From Mesorhizobium metallidurans STM 2683 (GTDB taxonomy: Bacteria; Pseudomonadota; Alphaproteobacteria; Rhizobiales; Rhizobiaceae), in assembly GCF_000350085.1 (NCBI RefSeq), contig NZ_CAUM01000143.1, positions 1 to 64,000 of the forward strand: DNA of 64,000 bases. The letters are read 5' to 3'. Below the pieces are notes generated by a model, which ran no database searches, was not told the origin of the DNA, and was given only the letters and a program-made list of their open reading frames with translations. Positions 25,117 through 34,115 of this stretch are shown here, piece by piece; position 1 is the first letter of the stretch, and every line of letters begins with the position of its first letter. Made by a program: the position numbers and the translations under genes.

Positions 25117-25440
25117 ATGGATCGGCGATTATTTCTGACAGGAATGTTTGGCATTGCGGGGGCGGCGGCGCTCGCGAGCGCAGTTCGGCCCGTCAACGCG
25201 TTGGCCGGTGTTCCAGCCGCCAGAAGCGGCATCCTCGATGAACTCGAGGCGCAGGATAAAGAAATCATCGAGGACGGAGACGCCCAGCCGGAGTTGGAGC
25301 CGATCGGCTATCGGCGCAGACATTGGCGCAGATACAACAGACGGCACAGACGGCGCGTCTGGAGACGGGTCTGCCGCAGTTATTGGCGCCATGGCCGGCG
25401 GCGCGTTCGGTGCTATCGCCAGCGGATCTGGGTCTGGTAG
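25117..25440 (+). CDS. Exported arginine-rich protein (protamine-like tail)
   Basis: 107 residues from ATG 25117 with a GGGAGG site. A signal-type N-terminus (MDRRLFLTGMFGIAGAAALASAV) with a twin Arg is followed by an acidic linker (LDELEAQDKEIIEDGDAQPELEP). The last 45 residues are Arg/Trp/His/Tyr-rich with repeated RRH, RRR and WRR blocks. Such rhizobial proteins have been labelled protamine-like from composition only. The function is unknown. The acidic segment may neutralise the basic tail before export. Confidence 0.6.
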   Translation: MDRRLFLTGMFGIAGAAALASAVRPVNALAGVPAARSGILDELEAQDKEIIEDGDAQPELEPIGYRRRHWRRYNRRHRRRVWRRVCRSYWRHGRRRVRCYRQRIWVW

Positions 25441-25656
25441 TTATCAATCTACAGTGCTGAAAGCCTCGGTGGTCTCCACCGGGGCTTTTGTCGCGTTGCT
25501 CGGCAACGATCCGTGGCTGGCTTTTCCGCCTTGCGACAGGCTCTTGTGTAACTGCTGATTGTAACCACGCGCGAGTGCGCGTGCGGCCCTTGCGTGTTGG
25601 CTGCCAATTGACCATCCTTGCCATATCATCTTGAGCTGCGGCCGGGGGGTTCGCAC

Positions 25657-25857
25657 ATGCCGACGCTCTATGCGCTGAAACCGGCCTTCCGGGCGAGACT
25701 GCGGCCGCTTGCCGACCGGTTGGCACGGGCTGGCGTCACCGCCAACCAGATCACCTTTCTCGCCGCCGCCCTGTCGATCGCCAAGGGCCTGGTCGTTGCA
25801 AGGTTGCTGGCCATCCAGCGATTTTCCTTCCACACTGTGCGCTATTTCTGGACGTGA
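25657..25857 (+). pseudogene. Truncated CDP-alcohol phosphatidyltransferase
   Basis: The first 46 residues (MPTLYALKPAFRARLRPLADRLARAGVTANQITFLAAALSIAKGL) match the N-terminus of a CDP-alcohol phosphatidyltransferase of about 200 residues. The frame then diverges and stops at 25857. The catalytic D-G-x2-A-R...G-x3-D-x3-D signature is missing, so the enzyme cannot work. It is likely the 5' stub left by a deletion. Confidence 0.7.
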
Positions 25858-26014
25858 GATGCGCTTCCGTTCGTGCATCCTAACGCCGCGCAGAGACCTC
25901 AACCTGGCGGGGGAGGTTCTTGAAGGCCGGTTGAAGCGTAATTACATCAATAGTTAAGCGTGCATTTGCACGCGACTATCGTGCTTTGTTCAAGCTTCAT
26001 CTGTGGAGGTTGTC

Positions 26015-26371
26015 ATGGCAAACTTGATGGAAGGAAAGAAGGCCCAGGATTGGATCAATCTGGTCCTTGCGATCTGCCTCTTCATCTCACCCTGGATCAT
26101 CGGCTTCGTTACGGAGGCCAATCCTGCGTGGAACGCCTGGATTTCGGGCATTGTGCTCGGTGCCCTGGCGCTCGCCGCGCTCTCGGCATTCGCCGAGTGG
26201 GAAGAGTGGCTGAACCTTGTGGTAGGGCTCTGGCTGATCGTCTCGCCCTGGTTGCTAGGCTTCGCCGCGAGCGTCAACGCGATGGGGACCCATGTGGTCC
26301 TCGGCGTGCTGGTCGTCGCCGCGTCGGCCTGGGCAGTCTGGGACTACCGTCACCCGCACGCGCACGCGTGA
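26015..26371 (+). CDS. SPW-repeat membrane protein
   Basis: 118 residues from ATG 26015 with a GGAGGT site. Two copies of the SPW repeat are visible: DWINLVLAICLFISPWIIGF and EWLNLVVGLWLIVSPWLLGF. Each begins with a Trp helix and carries Ser-Pro-Trp in the membrane, giving about four membrane segments. The family is small, widely distributed and of unknown function. The His-rich end (HPHAHA) may bind metal. It stands alone. Confidence 0.85.
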   Translation: MANLMEGKKAQDWINLVLAICLFISPWIIGFVTEANPAWNAWISGIVLGALALAALSAFAEWEEWLNLVVGLWLIVSPWLLGFAASVNAMGTHVVLGVLVVAASAWAVWDYRHPHAHA

Positions 26372-26479
26372 TGGGTGCCAACTGAGAGGAGGAGCCCGGC
26401 GCGCGAGCGACTGGCTCCTCTAAGAGGCCGGACAGATATGCAGGTTGCGTCGGCCGACGCTGCCCGAACTTCCCTTTAT

Positions 26480-26509
26480 GTTGCACTGCGTTAGATTTGT
26501 TGCATTGCG
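26480..26509 (+). promoter_or_regulatory. Direct repeat upstream of the acyltransferase gene
   Basis: GTTGCACTGCG (26480-26490) and GTTGCATTGCG (26499-26509) lie 19 bases apart, about two helical turns, and 67 bases before the GTG start. They could be paired regulator half-sites. No factor is assigned. Confidence 0.3.
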
Positions 26510-26575
26510 GTATCGACACATAGAGTCGAGGTTCTGCAACGGGTGGGGTGTCAACGACCTACACGGGGGTTCGTC

Positions 26576-28632
26576 GTGTCAGCATCGTTCCGGCCTGATA
26601 TCGAAGGGCTGCGGGCGCTCGCGGTGTCGGGCGTCATCGCGTACCATTTCGGCCTCTCGGATCTGCCGGGCGGTTTCACCGGCGTCGACATCTTCTTCGT
26701 CATCTCCGGCTATTTGATCACCGGCCAGCTGTTGCGGGAAATCGACGACACCGGCAGGCTGGACCTGTGGCGCTTCTACGCCCGCCGCGCCCGGCGCCTG
26801 CTGCCGGCCTCGCTGTTCGTCATCCTGGTCACGCTTGTCGCCGGCTATTTCATCCTGGCGCCGGAGGAACAGTCGCTCTATTCGAAGGGCGCCATGTTCG
26901 CGTCGGCCTATGCGATCAATTTCTGGCTGATCCGCTGGTCTTTCGACTATTTCGCCCCGGACGCGGCGAACAACCCCTTCATCCACTTCTGGTCGCTCTC
27001 GGTCGAGGAGCAGTTCTATCTCGCCTGGCCGGCGCTGCTGCTGCTTGCCGCATGGCTGCGCCCGGGCAGGCGCGCGGCGATCCTGGTGATCGGCTTCGCC
27101 GGCGCGGTGTCGTTCGCCGTCTGCGCCTGGCTGACGGAGATATCGCAGCCCTGGGCCTTCTATTTCTCGCCGCTCCGGGCCTGGGAATTCGCGGCCGGCG
27201 GCCTGGCGACGATGGCGCCGGCAGGATTCTGGCGGCAGCGCCCGCAATTGGGCGCGGCATGCGCATGGCTTGGCCTGGCGCTGATCGCCGGCGCCTATCT
27301 GACCTTCAGCGAGGACGCCCCTTCCCCGGCGTGATGGCGCTGGTGCCGGTGGCCGGCGCCGTGCTGTTGCTGCTGAGCGGCTCCGGCAATAGGCAAAGCG
27401 GGCCGAGCGCCGTGCTGTCGCTGCCGCCTCTGCAGTGGCTGGGAAAACTTTCCTATTCGCTCTATCTCTGGCACTGGCCGGTCATCGTCTATGCGGCGAT
27501 GCTGGTTCCCGATCTGTCGCTTGCCGATCGGCTCGGCGGCCTGGCGCTGACGCTGGTGCTGTCGGTCTTCACCTATAATTTCATCGAGAACCCGATCCGC
27601 CGCAATGGCTGGCTGATGGCCAATGCGGCGAGGGCGCTGGTGCCGGCCGTCCTCCTGACCGGCACCGGCGTCGCAGGCGCTTACGCCAATGCGCGCCTTG
27701 CCGTGCACGATATCGACCCCGAACAGCGCATCATCGCCGAAAGCGCCGCACTGCCTTCCACGGCGCGCGCCGGTGGCTGCATTGTCGACTTCGAGATTGT
27801 CACGCCAAAACCCTGCGTGTTCGGCTCGAAAAACGCCCAAGGCTCGATCGCGCTGTTCGGCGATTCGCATGCCGACCACTGGTCGACGCCGCTGATCGGC
27901 GCGGCGCAAAAGCACAACTACCGGGTCCTCACCTGGCTCAAATCCTCCTGCCGGGCCTCTCGGTTGACGATCTGGGTCACCAAGCTGAAACGCGACTACA
28001 CCGAGTGCGACCAATGGCGCGCGCAGTCGATCAAGGAGATCATCGCCGCACGGCCGAACCTGGTGGTGATCTCGGAGATCGCGCTGGCGAGTTCGCGCAA
28101 GTTGTCGCCCGACGCGAAAATATCCGACAGCCAGGATGCGGAATGGCGCGCCGGCCTGCGCGCGACGATCGAGGCGTTCAGCCGGGCCGGGCTGAAGGTT
28201 GCCTTCATCCGCGACGTGCCCTTCAACGACAAGCCGGTCGACACCTGCGTGGCGCGCGCGCTGTGGCGGGGGCAGACACCGTCGCTGTGCGACCAGACGC
28301 GGGCCTACGCCGCCAACGACGCCGCCGCCGCGGTGGAGCGCGACATCGTGCGCTCGATACCGAACGCCTTCTATGTCGACATGACCGACCAGTTCTGCGA
28401 CGCCGAGACCTGCCGCGTCTTCATCGGCGGCAAGCTGGCCTATCGCGACCGGCACCACATGGCGACGCCCTTTGCGCGGACGCTGGAACGGCCGATCGAA
28501 CGCGCGCTGTTCTCCAACATGGTGACCGCTGCCGTGAAGTATGCAGGCGGCGGCCCCCGCTACGGCTGGTCTTCCTCGTCCGGCGCGTCGAGCAGTTCGA
28601 TAAGCGCCGCCACCCTTGCCGACGGCAGTTGA
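26576..28632 (+). pseudogene. OafA/YrhL-type acyltransferase with SGNH domain, frameshifted
   Basis: From GTG 26576 the frame encodes an acyltransferase-3 domain (FRPDIEGLRALAVSGVIAYHF, GFTGVDIFFVISGYLIT, FIHFWSLSVEEQFYLAWP). It stops at 27334 after SEDAPSPA. One base is missing in the CCCCTTCCCC run near 27320. The next frame continues with the remaining membrane helices (GKLSYSLYLWHWP, NFIENPIRR) and a periplasmic SGNH domain (FGDSHADHWS, DRHHMATPFA). The full protein of about 685 residues would O-acetylate a surface glycan. The homopolymer-like site could be a sequencing error or a phase-variable switch. Confidence 0.8.
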
Positions 28633-28778
28633 CGGCCTTCGTTCACCAGCGCCTCATCGGCGCCGATCCAGGCGAAGGCCTCTCGCAGTTCCTCGATCGT
28701 CGCGCCGGTCGAGACGATGTCGGCGATGACAGTCTCGTCGACCGGCCCCAGCACCGAAATGATGTCGTCGCGTGTCAT
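28560..28778 (-). CDS. Small conserved protein (MTRDD family)
   Basis: 72 residues from ATG 28778 with a GGAGGTGAGC site. MTRDDIISVLGPVDETVIADIVSTGATIEELREAFAWIGADEALVNEGR continues into a PSARVAALIELLDAPDEED tail. A degenerate paralogue at 21985-22165 shows that this is a real gene family, but its function is unknown. The 3' end overlaps the opposite-strand acyltransferase tail by 73 bases, so that protein's Ser-rich end is antisense to this gene. Confidence 0.7.
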   Translation of the reverse strand: MTRDDIISVLGPVDETVIADIVSTGATIEELREAFAWIGADEALVNEGRQLPSARVAALIELLDAPDEEDQP

Positions 28779-29046
28779 GCTCACCTCCATGGGAGAATGC
28801 CTGGAGTCTGCAACCTGGCAACACAGGGGAATCTGGGGCTTGCGGCGCAGCCGGCAATAAGCGGAGCGAAATTGCCGGGCGGCGCGAACTGACCTCCAGG
28901 GTATCGCTGCGGGACAGAAGATGGCGGGGCGAAGGCCCGCCATCTTCCTTGCCGGACCAGGCAGCAAACCGAAATCTGCGGGCACGCACTTCACCGAATT
29001 GACGATCCCTGCTACGGGCGACTTCCCGTTGTGGCCTGGAAATCGC

Positions 29047-29682
29047 ATGAAGCCTCTCAGATATCTGCTTGCGGCCTGTCTGCTAGCGCCGCCGGTCGCC
29101 CAGGCGCAGACGGCGGCACAGTCGAAGCCTGGGTGGAAACCGGTCGAAAAGGTCGAGACCTACGCCATTTCGGGGCAGACCGGGCCGGAACTCTATGCCT
29201 CGATCGGCGAGCGCGGCCCCATGATCGGCAAGAGCCCGACGATCGGCAAAAGCAAGGCCCGGGTTATCGCGCACACCAATTTCAAGCTGACCTGGGTCAG
29301 GGACTATCAGCCACGTGGCGGTGCCTGCGTGCTGGCTTCGGCGCGCCCGAAGCTCATTATCACCTACACCTCGCCCAAGCCTTCAAAGCCGCTGCCGGCC
29401 GCGGTCCAGAAGAGCTGGCAGGTTTTCGCCGCCGGTGTCGCCGCCCACGAAAAGGTGCATGGCGATGCAATCGTCGACATGGTGCGCCAGATCGAAGCCG
29501 TGAGCGTCGGCCTGACGGTGGCCGCAGACCCCGGTTGCAGGAAGATCAGGACCGAGCTGACCAACCGGCTCTCCGAACTGTCCCAGACCCAGCGCCAGGC
29601 AAGCCGCGACTTCGATCGCGTCGAATTCGGCCAGGGCGGTAACATGCAGCGGCTGATTGTCGGGCTGCTGATGGGGTGGTAG
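29047..29682 (+). CDS. Secreted DUF922-type putative zinc protease
   Basis: 211 residues from ATG 29047. A signal peptide (MKPLRYLLAACLLAPPVAQAQ) precedes a DUF922-like domain: YAISGQTGPELYASIGERGPMIG, ARVIAHTNFKLTWVRDYQPRGGACVLASARPKL and the HEKVHGD motif, which resembles a zinc-binding H-E-x2-H. The HExxH and an acidic helix suggest a metallopeptidase, although activity in the family is largely unproven. It probably acts in the periplasm. A palindromic terminator follows. Confidence 0.75.
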   Translation: MKPLRYLLAACLLAPPVAQAQTAAQSKPGWKPVEKVETYAISGQTGPELYASIGERGPMIGKSPTIGKSKARVIAHTNFKLTWVRDYQPRGGACVLASARPKLIITYTSPKPSKPLPAAVQKSWQVFAAGVAAHEKVHGDAIVDMVRQIEAVSVGLTVAADPGCRKIRTELTNRLSELSQTQRQASRDFDRVEFGQGGNMQRLIVGLLMGW

Positions 29683-29696
29683 CGAGGATGGCGCGA

Positions 29697-29734
29697 GGCA
29701 CCCCCCTCTGTCCTGCCGGGCAGAGGGGGGTGCC
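29697..29734. terminator. Short palindrome between convergent genes
   Basis: The perfect 14-bp stem GGCACCCCCCTCTG (29697-29710) / CAGAGGGGGGTGCC (29721-29734) with a 10-base loop separates the DUF922 gene and epmA. It looks like a collapsed copy of the CACCCCCC repeat family and may terminate both genes. Confidence 0.65.
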
Positions 29735-29752
29735 GTAGAGCACCAGCCTACC

Positions 29753-30799
29753 TTACAATTCCGCCACCGGCGTCCACATCACATCCTCCACCTTGCCCGC
29801 CCCCGTCGCCAGCATCACCAGCCGGTCGAAGCCGAGCGCCGAACCGCTGGCCTGCGGCATGATGGCCAAGGCCGCGAGAAAATCCTCGTCGAGCGGATAG
29901 CGCTCGCCATAGATGCGCTGCTTCTCGTCCATCTCGATCCGGAAGCGCCGGCGCTGCTCGGCGGCGTCGGTCAGTTCGCCGAAAGCGTTGGCGAGCTCCA
30001 CCCCGCAGCAATAGAGTTCGAAGCGCTCGGCCACCCGCGCATCCTCGGCGCTCGGCCGGGCAAGCGCTGCCTCCGAGATCGGATAGCCGTAGAGGATGGT
30101 GGCGCGCCCCTGCCCCAGCATCGGCTCGATCTTTTCCACCATCACCCGGCTGAACAGATCCGCCCAATTGTCGTCGGGCGCGGTGCGCAAGCCCGCCTCG
30201 ACGAGCGCCGCGTGCAGCGCCTCACGGTCGGTGCTGCCGTCCGCCCCGACCGTGGCCAGCAGATCGATGCCGGCATGGCGAGAAAACGCCTCGGAGACGC
30301 TCAACCGTTCCGGCTCGGCGAACGGATCGGCCTCGCGGCCGCGAAAGGCAAAACGCCTGGCGCCCGCCTGCTCCGCGGCAAGAGCGACCAGCCCGGCGCA
30401 ATCCGCCATCAGGCTCTCATAGGTCTCATTGGCCCGGTACCATTCGAGCATGGTGAAGGACGGATGGTGCAGAGGCCCGCGCTCGCGGTTGCGGTAGACG
30501 GCGCCGAGGCTGAACAGGCGCTTCTCGCCGGCGGCGAGCAGCTTCTTGCAGGCGAATTCCGGCGAGGTATGGAGATAGAGCGGCTGGCGAGCACCATCCG
30601 GCCCGATCGCCTCGGTGGCGAAGGCCGACAGATGCGCCTCACTGCCGGGCGAGATTTGCAGGGCCGCCGCCTCCACCTCGACGAAATTCCGCCGCGCAAA
30701 CCAGTCGCGAAAGGCGGCAGCGATCCGGTTGCGCAGGATCAGCCGCGGCCGGCGGTCGGCATGGACGTGCGGAGTCCACCAGGGCGAGGCGCCGGTCAT
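29753..30799 (-). CDS. epmA: EF-P-(R)-beta-lysine ligase EpmA
   Basis: 348 residues. It is a class II lysyl-tRNA-synthetase core without the N-terminal anticodon-binding domain. Motif 2 is YRNRERGPLHHPSFTMLEW, motif 3 is GSALGFDRLVML, and the lysine-site residues are near YGYPISEAAL. EpmA attaches beta-lysine to a conserved Lys of elongation factor P. The divergent efp gene 133 bases away supports this. The lysine 2,3-aminomutase EpmB that makes the substrate is not in the window. Confidence 0.9.
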   Translation of the reverse strand: MTGASPWWTPHVHADRRPRLILRNRIAAAFRDWFARRNFVEVEAAALQISPGSEAHLSAFATEAIGPDGARQPLYLHTSPEFACKKLLAAGEKRLFSLGAVYRNRERGPLHHPSFTMLEWYRANETYESLMADCAGLVALAAEQAGARRFAFRGREADPFAEPERLSVSEAFSRHAGIDLLATVGADGSTDREALHAALVEAGLRTAPDDNWADLFSRVMVEKIEPMLGQGRATILYGYPISEAALARPSAEDARVAERFELYCCGVELANAFGELTDAAEQRRRFRIEMDEKQRIYGERYPLDEDFLAALAIMPQASGSALGFDRLVMLATGAGKVEDVMWTPVAEL

Positions 30800-30931
30800 G
30801 CGAACCGGAATTGCACAGAAGGCTGGCGGTTGAAGCCAAGATGCGCTAGGGCGACGGCTCGCGCGGCCGATTTGCGCCGATCAACCGTTTCAGGCCGGCA
30901 AGGCCAACGAACCAGTGCAGGATTGAAAATC

Positions 30932-31501
30932 GTGGTGAAGGTCATCGCCAGTTCCCTACGCAAAGGCAACGTCGTCGATAAGGACGGCAAGCTTTATGTG
31001 ATCCTCTTTGCCGAAAACATCCACCCTGGCAAGGGCACGCCGGTGACCCAGCTCGACATGCGCCGCATCGCCGACGGGGTGAAGGTTTCGGAGCGCTACC
31101 GCACCACCGAACAGGTCGAGCGCGCTTATGTCGAGGAGCGCGAGCACACCTTCCTCTACAGCGACGCCGAAGGCTTCCATTTCATGAACCCGGAAACCTA
31201 CGACCAGGTGGCGGTGCCCGAAAGCGTGGTCGGCGACATGGCGCCCTATCTCCTGGAAGGCATGGCCGTGCAGGTCTCGCAGCACAATGGCATCGCGATC
31301 TCGCTGGTGCTGCCGCAGCGCGCCACCTTCGAAGTGGTCGACACAGAGCCGGTGACCAAGGGGCAGACGGCGTCGTCCTCCTACAAGCCGGCCACGCTCT
31401 CCAACGGCGTACGCACCACGGTGCCGCCCCACATCTCAGCCGGCACGCGGGTTGTGGTGATGACGGCCGATGGGGCGTATGTGGAGCGGGCGAAGGATTA
31501 G
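30932..31501 (+). CDS. efp: Elongation factor P
   Basis: 189 residues from GTG 30932 (MVKVIASSLRKGNVV). The start was chosen from family length and because K34 then falls in the PGKG loop (NIHPGKGTP), the modification site. KOW-like domain I and OB-type domains II and III are present (EREHTFLYSDAEGFHFMN, VQVSQHNGIAISLVLPQ, GTRVVVMTADGAYVER). EF-P relieves ribosome stalling at polyproline stretches. The lysine at position 34 and the adjacent epmA point to beta-lysylation. Confidence 0.93.
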   Translation: MVKVIASSLRKGNVVDKDGKLYVILFAENIHPGKGTPVTQLDMRRIADGVKVSERYRTTEQVERAYVEEREHTFLYSDAEGFHFMNPETYDQVAVPESVVGDMAPYLLEGMAVQVSQHNGIAISLVLPQRATFEVVDTEPVTKGQTASSSYKPATLSNGVRTTVPPHISAGTRVVVMTADGAYVERAKD

Positions 31502-31679
31502 AGAGGACCATCCTTCGGGCTGCTCTACCGGGCCGCTTCTCGGCCACCTTCCGCGATAGCTGCCCCTCCTACCCGATCGCTAAGAAAGCTGATTGTCCGG
31601 GTGATGCGTTCGTTAGCTCTTCCCATTCGATGAAAAACGAAACACCATCTTCCAAACGAATCGAGAAGATGACGGGAAA

Positions 31680-32093
31680 GTGGACAGTCTAACGCCGCAC
31701 GAACGCAGCGAGCGAATGGCACGCATCCGTGGCAGGGATACGAAGCCTGAAATGGCCGTGCGACGCCTCCTCCATGGAATGGGCTATCGGTATCGGCTTC
31801 ACAGAGCTGAATTGCCCGGCAAGCCCGACATTGTCTTTGGACAACGCAAGAAGGCGATTTTCATCCACGGGTGCTTTTGGCATCGTCACGACGATCCGGC
31901 TTGCCGCCTCGCGCGCTTGCCAAAGTCGAGGCTCGATTTTTGGGGTCCGAAACTAGCGGCGAACGCCGAACGCGACGTGCGCCATCAAGAAGCATTAAGG
32001 CGGCTTGGATGGAACGTCCTTGTTGTTTGGGAATGCGAATTGGGGCAGAGTGAACAATTAGAGAACAAGCTGCGCCAATTCGTGGGGGAATAG
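31680..32093 (+). CDS. vsr: Very short patch repair endonuclease
   Basis: 137 residues from GTG 31680. It has the Vsr signature: LTPHERSERMARIRGRDTKPEMAVRRLLHGMGYRYRLH, GKPDIVFGQRKKAIFIHGCFWHRH (catalytic Asp and zinc-ligand His) and a C-terminal RRLGWNVLVVWECEL. It nicks next to T:G mismatches made by deamination of 5-methylcytosine. It normally accompanies a dcm methylase. Here the next gene begins as a cytosine methylase but turns into something else, so its partner appears destroyed. Confidence 0.9.
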   Translation: MDSLTPHERSERMARIRGRDTKPEMAVRRLLHGMGYRYRLHRAELPGKPDIVFGQRKKAIFIHGCFWHRHDDPACRLARLPKSRLDFWGPKLAANAERDVRHQEALRRLGWNVLVVWECELGQSEQLENKLRQFVGE

Positions 32094-32094
32094 C

Positions 32095-32583
32095 ATGGAA
32101 TCGATCGAGCTCTTCGCGGGCGCTGGCGGGCTTGGCATGGGCGTCAGCCGTGCCGGCTTCACGCCACGGGCTGTGATTGAATGGGATCGGTGGTGCGCCG
32201 CGGTGGTGGATCACTTCAGCGACGCCATCGTGAAGAACCCCATCGTCGGCCAGACGTCCGAGAACCCGCGGCTGCGGGAATGGCACACCAAGAATCTTGA
32301 CAGGCTGCCCGGCCTTAAATTCATGCGCACGCTGTGGGTTTGCGACGTTTCCGGCGGGCCGTTCAAGTTCACGGCCACCAAGCCCGGCACGACACCGCTC
32401 GGCCTTGAGCAGGCCCACCGGGACCTGCGGATCTCTCCCGCAGAATTCGATGAGGTCGCAGCGGAACTCGGAAGGACCCTGGCCTTCCTCAAGGTGCCGA
32501 AGCCCGAGACGGACGAGGTCCTGGCAGCCTTCGCCGCCCATAAGGGCGAGGTCACCGCCGGCTACGTCGCCAAGGGCGGCTGA
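32095..32583 (+). CDS. Chimeric frame: DNA cytosine methylase N-terminus fused to truncated haemoglobin
   Basis: 162 residues in one uninterrupted frame starting 1 base after vsr. Residues 1-34 (MESIELFAGAGGLGMGVSRAGF, AVIEWDRWC) are the AdoMet-binding motif I of a Dcm-type C5 methylase. From about residue 35 (AAVVDHFSDAIVKNP...LWVCDVSGGPFKF...LEQAHRDLRISPAEFDEVAAEL) it reads as a group 1 truncated haemoglobin, with the likely proximal His in QAHRD. The methylase catalytic parts and the haemoglobin A/B helices are both missing. A deletion joint near 32195 explains this. A working product is doubtful but the frame is open. Confidence 0.75.
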   Translation: MESIELFAGAGGLGMGVSRAGFTPRAVIEWDRWCAAVVDHFSDAIVKNPIVGQTSENPRLREWHTKNLDRLPGLKFMRTLWVCDVSGGPFKFTATKPGTTPLGLEQAHRDLRISPAEFDEVAAELGRTLAFLKVPKPETDEVLAAFAAHKGEVTAGYVAKGG

Positions 32584-32650
32584 AACCTCCAGTGTTTTCC
32601 AACGATCCCGCCCGGCTTGATGGGCTTGCGTTCCCTTTGGGATCGGCACC

Positions 32651-33256
32651 TCACCCCACCCGCCTTCCCAGCATCATCCCGTAATGCACCGCCAGCAAAT
32701 CCAGCCCGAGCTTCAGCAGCTTCGTCACCACATCCCGCCCCTCGCCGGTCTGCTCGGCCACGCTCTTCACCGTTTCGCCCATGCAGCACACTTTCTGCAC
32801 CACGCCCGCCAATTCCCAGTGCGCCAGCGCCTTGGTTGCATTGGCGTGGGCGCGGCCGGCTGAAAGGATGCGGTCGGCGACGCCGCCGCCGACGCGGCCG
32901 CCATCGACGCGCTCGGTCCAGGTCGTCGACTTGACGCCGTCCTGCTGCGAGATGCGGAAATCCTCGCGGTAGCGCAGGCCCGCCTCGCGCTGCTGGTGCG
33001 ACAGCGAGGTGATGCCGGTGAGCGGATCGACATTGCGCACCCGCACGATGCCGCCGGTCGAGGTGTAGCCGTCATTGGACACCTCGTAGACGCGCCGCGC
33101 CTCGGCCGTGCCCGCCGCCAGCCGCTTGCGGCCGAACCTGTCGTCCTTCAGCGCGAAATCATGGCCGACCTCCTTGCGGATGCGCACCTGCTCGGCCTCG
33201 TCCCTGGGCAGCTTCGGCGGCTTGGTCTTGGCCTTTTGGGCGGTCTTCTTGCTCAT
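32651..33256 (-). CDS. DUF6456-like regulatory-type protein
   Basis: 201 residues. The N-terminus is Lys-rich and charged (MSKKTAQKAKTKPPKLPRDEAEQ). The main part has the pattern AGLRYREDF, STTWTERVDGG, AGVVQKVCCMGETV and a final LKLGLDLLAVHYG. This resembles DUF6456, found at the C-terminus of rhizobial regulators. Its start overlaps the stop of the GcrA-like gene by 4 bases (ATGA), so they are cotranslated. Together with the S24 repressor nearby they form a compact regulatory cluster. The function is unknown. Confidence 0.65.
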   Translation of the reverse strand: MSKKTAQKAKTKPPKLPRDEAEQVRIRKEVGHDFALKDDRFGRKRLAAGTAEARRVYEVSNDGYTSTGGIVRVRNVDPLTGITSLSHQQREAGLRYREDFRISQQDGVKSTTWTERVDGGRVGGGVADRILSAGRAHANATKALAHWELAGVVQKVCCMGETVKSVAEQTGEGRDVVTKLLKLGLDLLAVHYGMMLGRRVG

Positions 33257-33999
33257 GGATTTTGTCCCTGGTTTGATTTGACGCCCTGGCCGCGCGCCTG
33301 GCGATCGGCTCGCGCAGCCGGCGCCGATGCCGCATTCGCCAGCAGCGTGCGGCGATGGTCATAAAAGCGCGCCGCGTGATAAGCGCAGTAGCTCTTCAGC
33401 GCCCGCGTGCGCAGGCCGCAGCACAGCATCTCCGCTCCCGGCCGGGCGCCGGGCGCGTCGTTTTCGGGGTCTTCCTCGAGCGTCAGGTCGAGCGGTGCGC
33501 GGCAGCGGTTGAACAGGCAATCGATGAAGCGCATGGCCGCGACATGCGGTTGGCGCCCGGCAGGGCGCGGTACCGGCGGTTTGAGGGCCTCGCCCTTCTG
33601 CGCCGGAAGCCCGAACCGCTGCGGCGGCAGCCAAACCGGCGGTGCCAGCCTGACCGACTTGACATGGCTTGCCGGTCTCAACGGCCTGACCGTTGCAGGC
33701 CCGCCTTGCTCAGGCAGCTTCGCTTGCTCAGGCAGTTGTGCTTGCCCCGGAGATCTGGCCTGCCGTGTGCCCGGCTTTGCCGCGTTCTTTTTTGGCCGCC
33801 CGCCCGACCTGCCCCCGCCGGGATTGGCAAAACCGATGGCGCTCAAACCGGCGTTGCGGTGGACGATGCCGATGACGGCATTGCGCGAGACCGCGCTGCC
33901 GCGCAGGGCGCTCAGCCGGTCGGAGATCTTCGAGGCCGACAGTCCATCCTTCAGCCAGCGGGCGATCGCTTCCAGTTCGGTGTCGGTGTAGCCGGCCAT
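33253..33999 (-). CDS. GcrA-like cell-cycle regulator family protein
   Basis: 248 residues from ATG 33999. The N-terminal GcrA-type helix-turn-helix reads YTDTELEAIARWLKDGLSASKISDRLS and VSRNAVIGIVHR. A long Pro/Gln/Arg-rich linker contains repeated LPEQAKLPEQ-like units. The C-terminus has a cysteine/histidine cluster (CLFNRCRAPL, MLCCGLRTRALKSYCAYHAARFY) like the GcrA sigma-70-binding end. True GcrA is about 170 residues and acts with CcrM methylation, so this longer protein is a divergent member. It is operonic with the DUF6456 gene. Confidence 0.7.
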   Translation of the reverse strand: MAGYTDTELEAIARWLKDGLSASKISDRLSALRGSAVSRNAVIGIVHRNAGLSAIGFANPGGGRSGGRPKKNAAKPGTRQARSPGQAQLPEQAKLPEQGGPATVRPLRPASHVKSVRLAPPVWLPPQRFGLPAQKGEALKPPVPRPAGRQPHVAAMRFIDCLFNRCRAPLDLTLEEDPENDAPGARPGAEMLCCGLRTRALKSYCAYHAARFYDHRRTLLANAASAPAARADRQARGQGVKSNQGQNP

Positions 34000-34115
34000 T
34001 CTCTTGATCCATTGCAGCGTGTTGGACAGCCTCCGGCCACGCCGGGAGACGCTCGAAAGGTTTTGGTCATTCAAATCCGGCCAGAGGCCCGTCAGAGGCG
34101 CCGACCGGAGGCCGG

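Noticed and set aside
27295..28458. A 387-residue minus-strand open frame
   Set aside because: It is antisense to the acyltransferase/SGNH gene, whose motifs (GDSH, DRHH) are clear.
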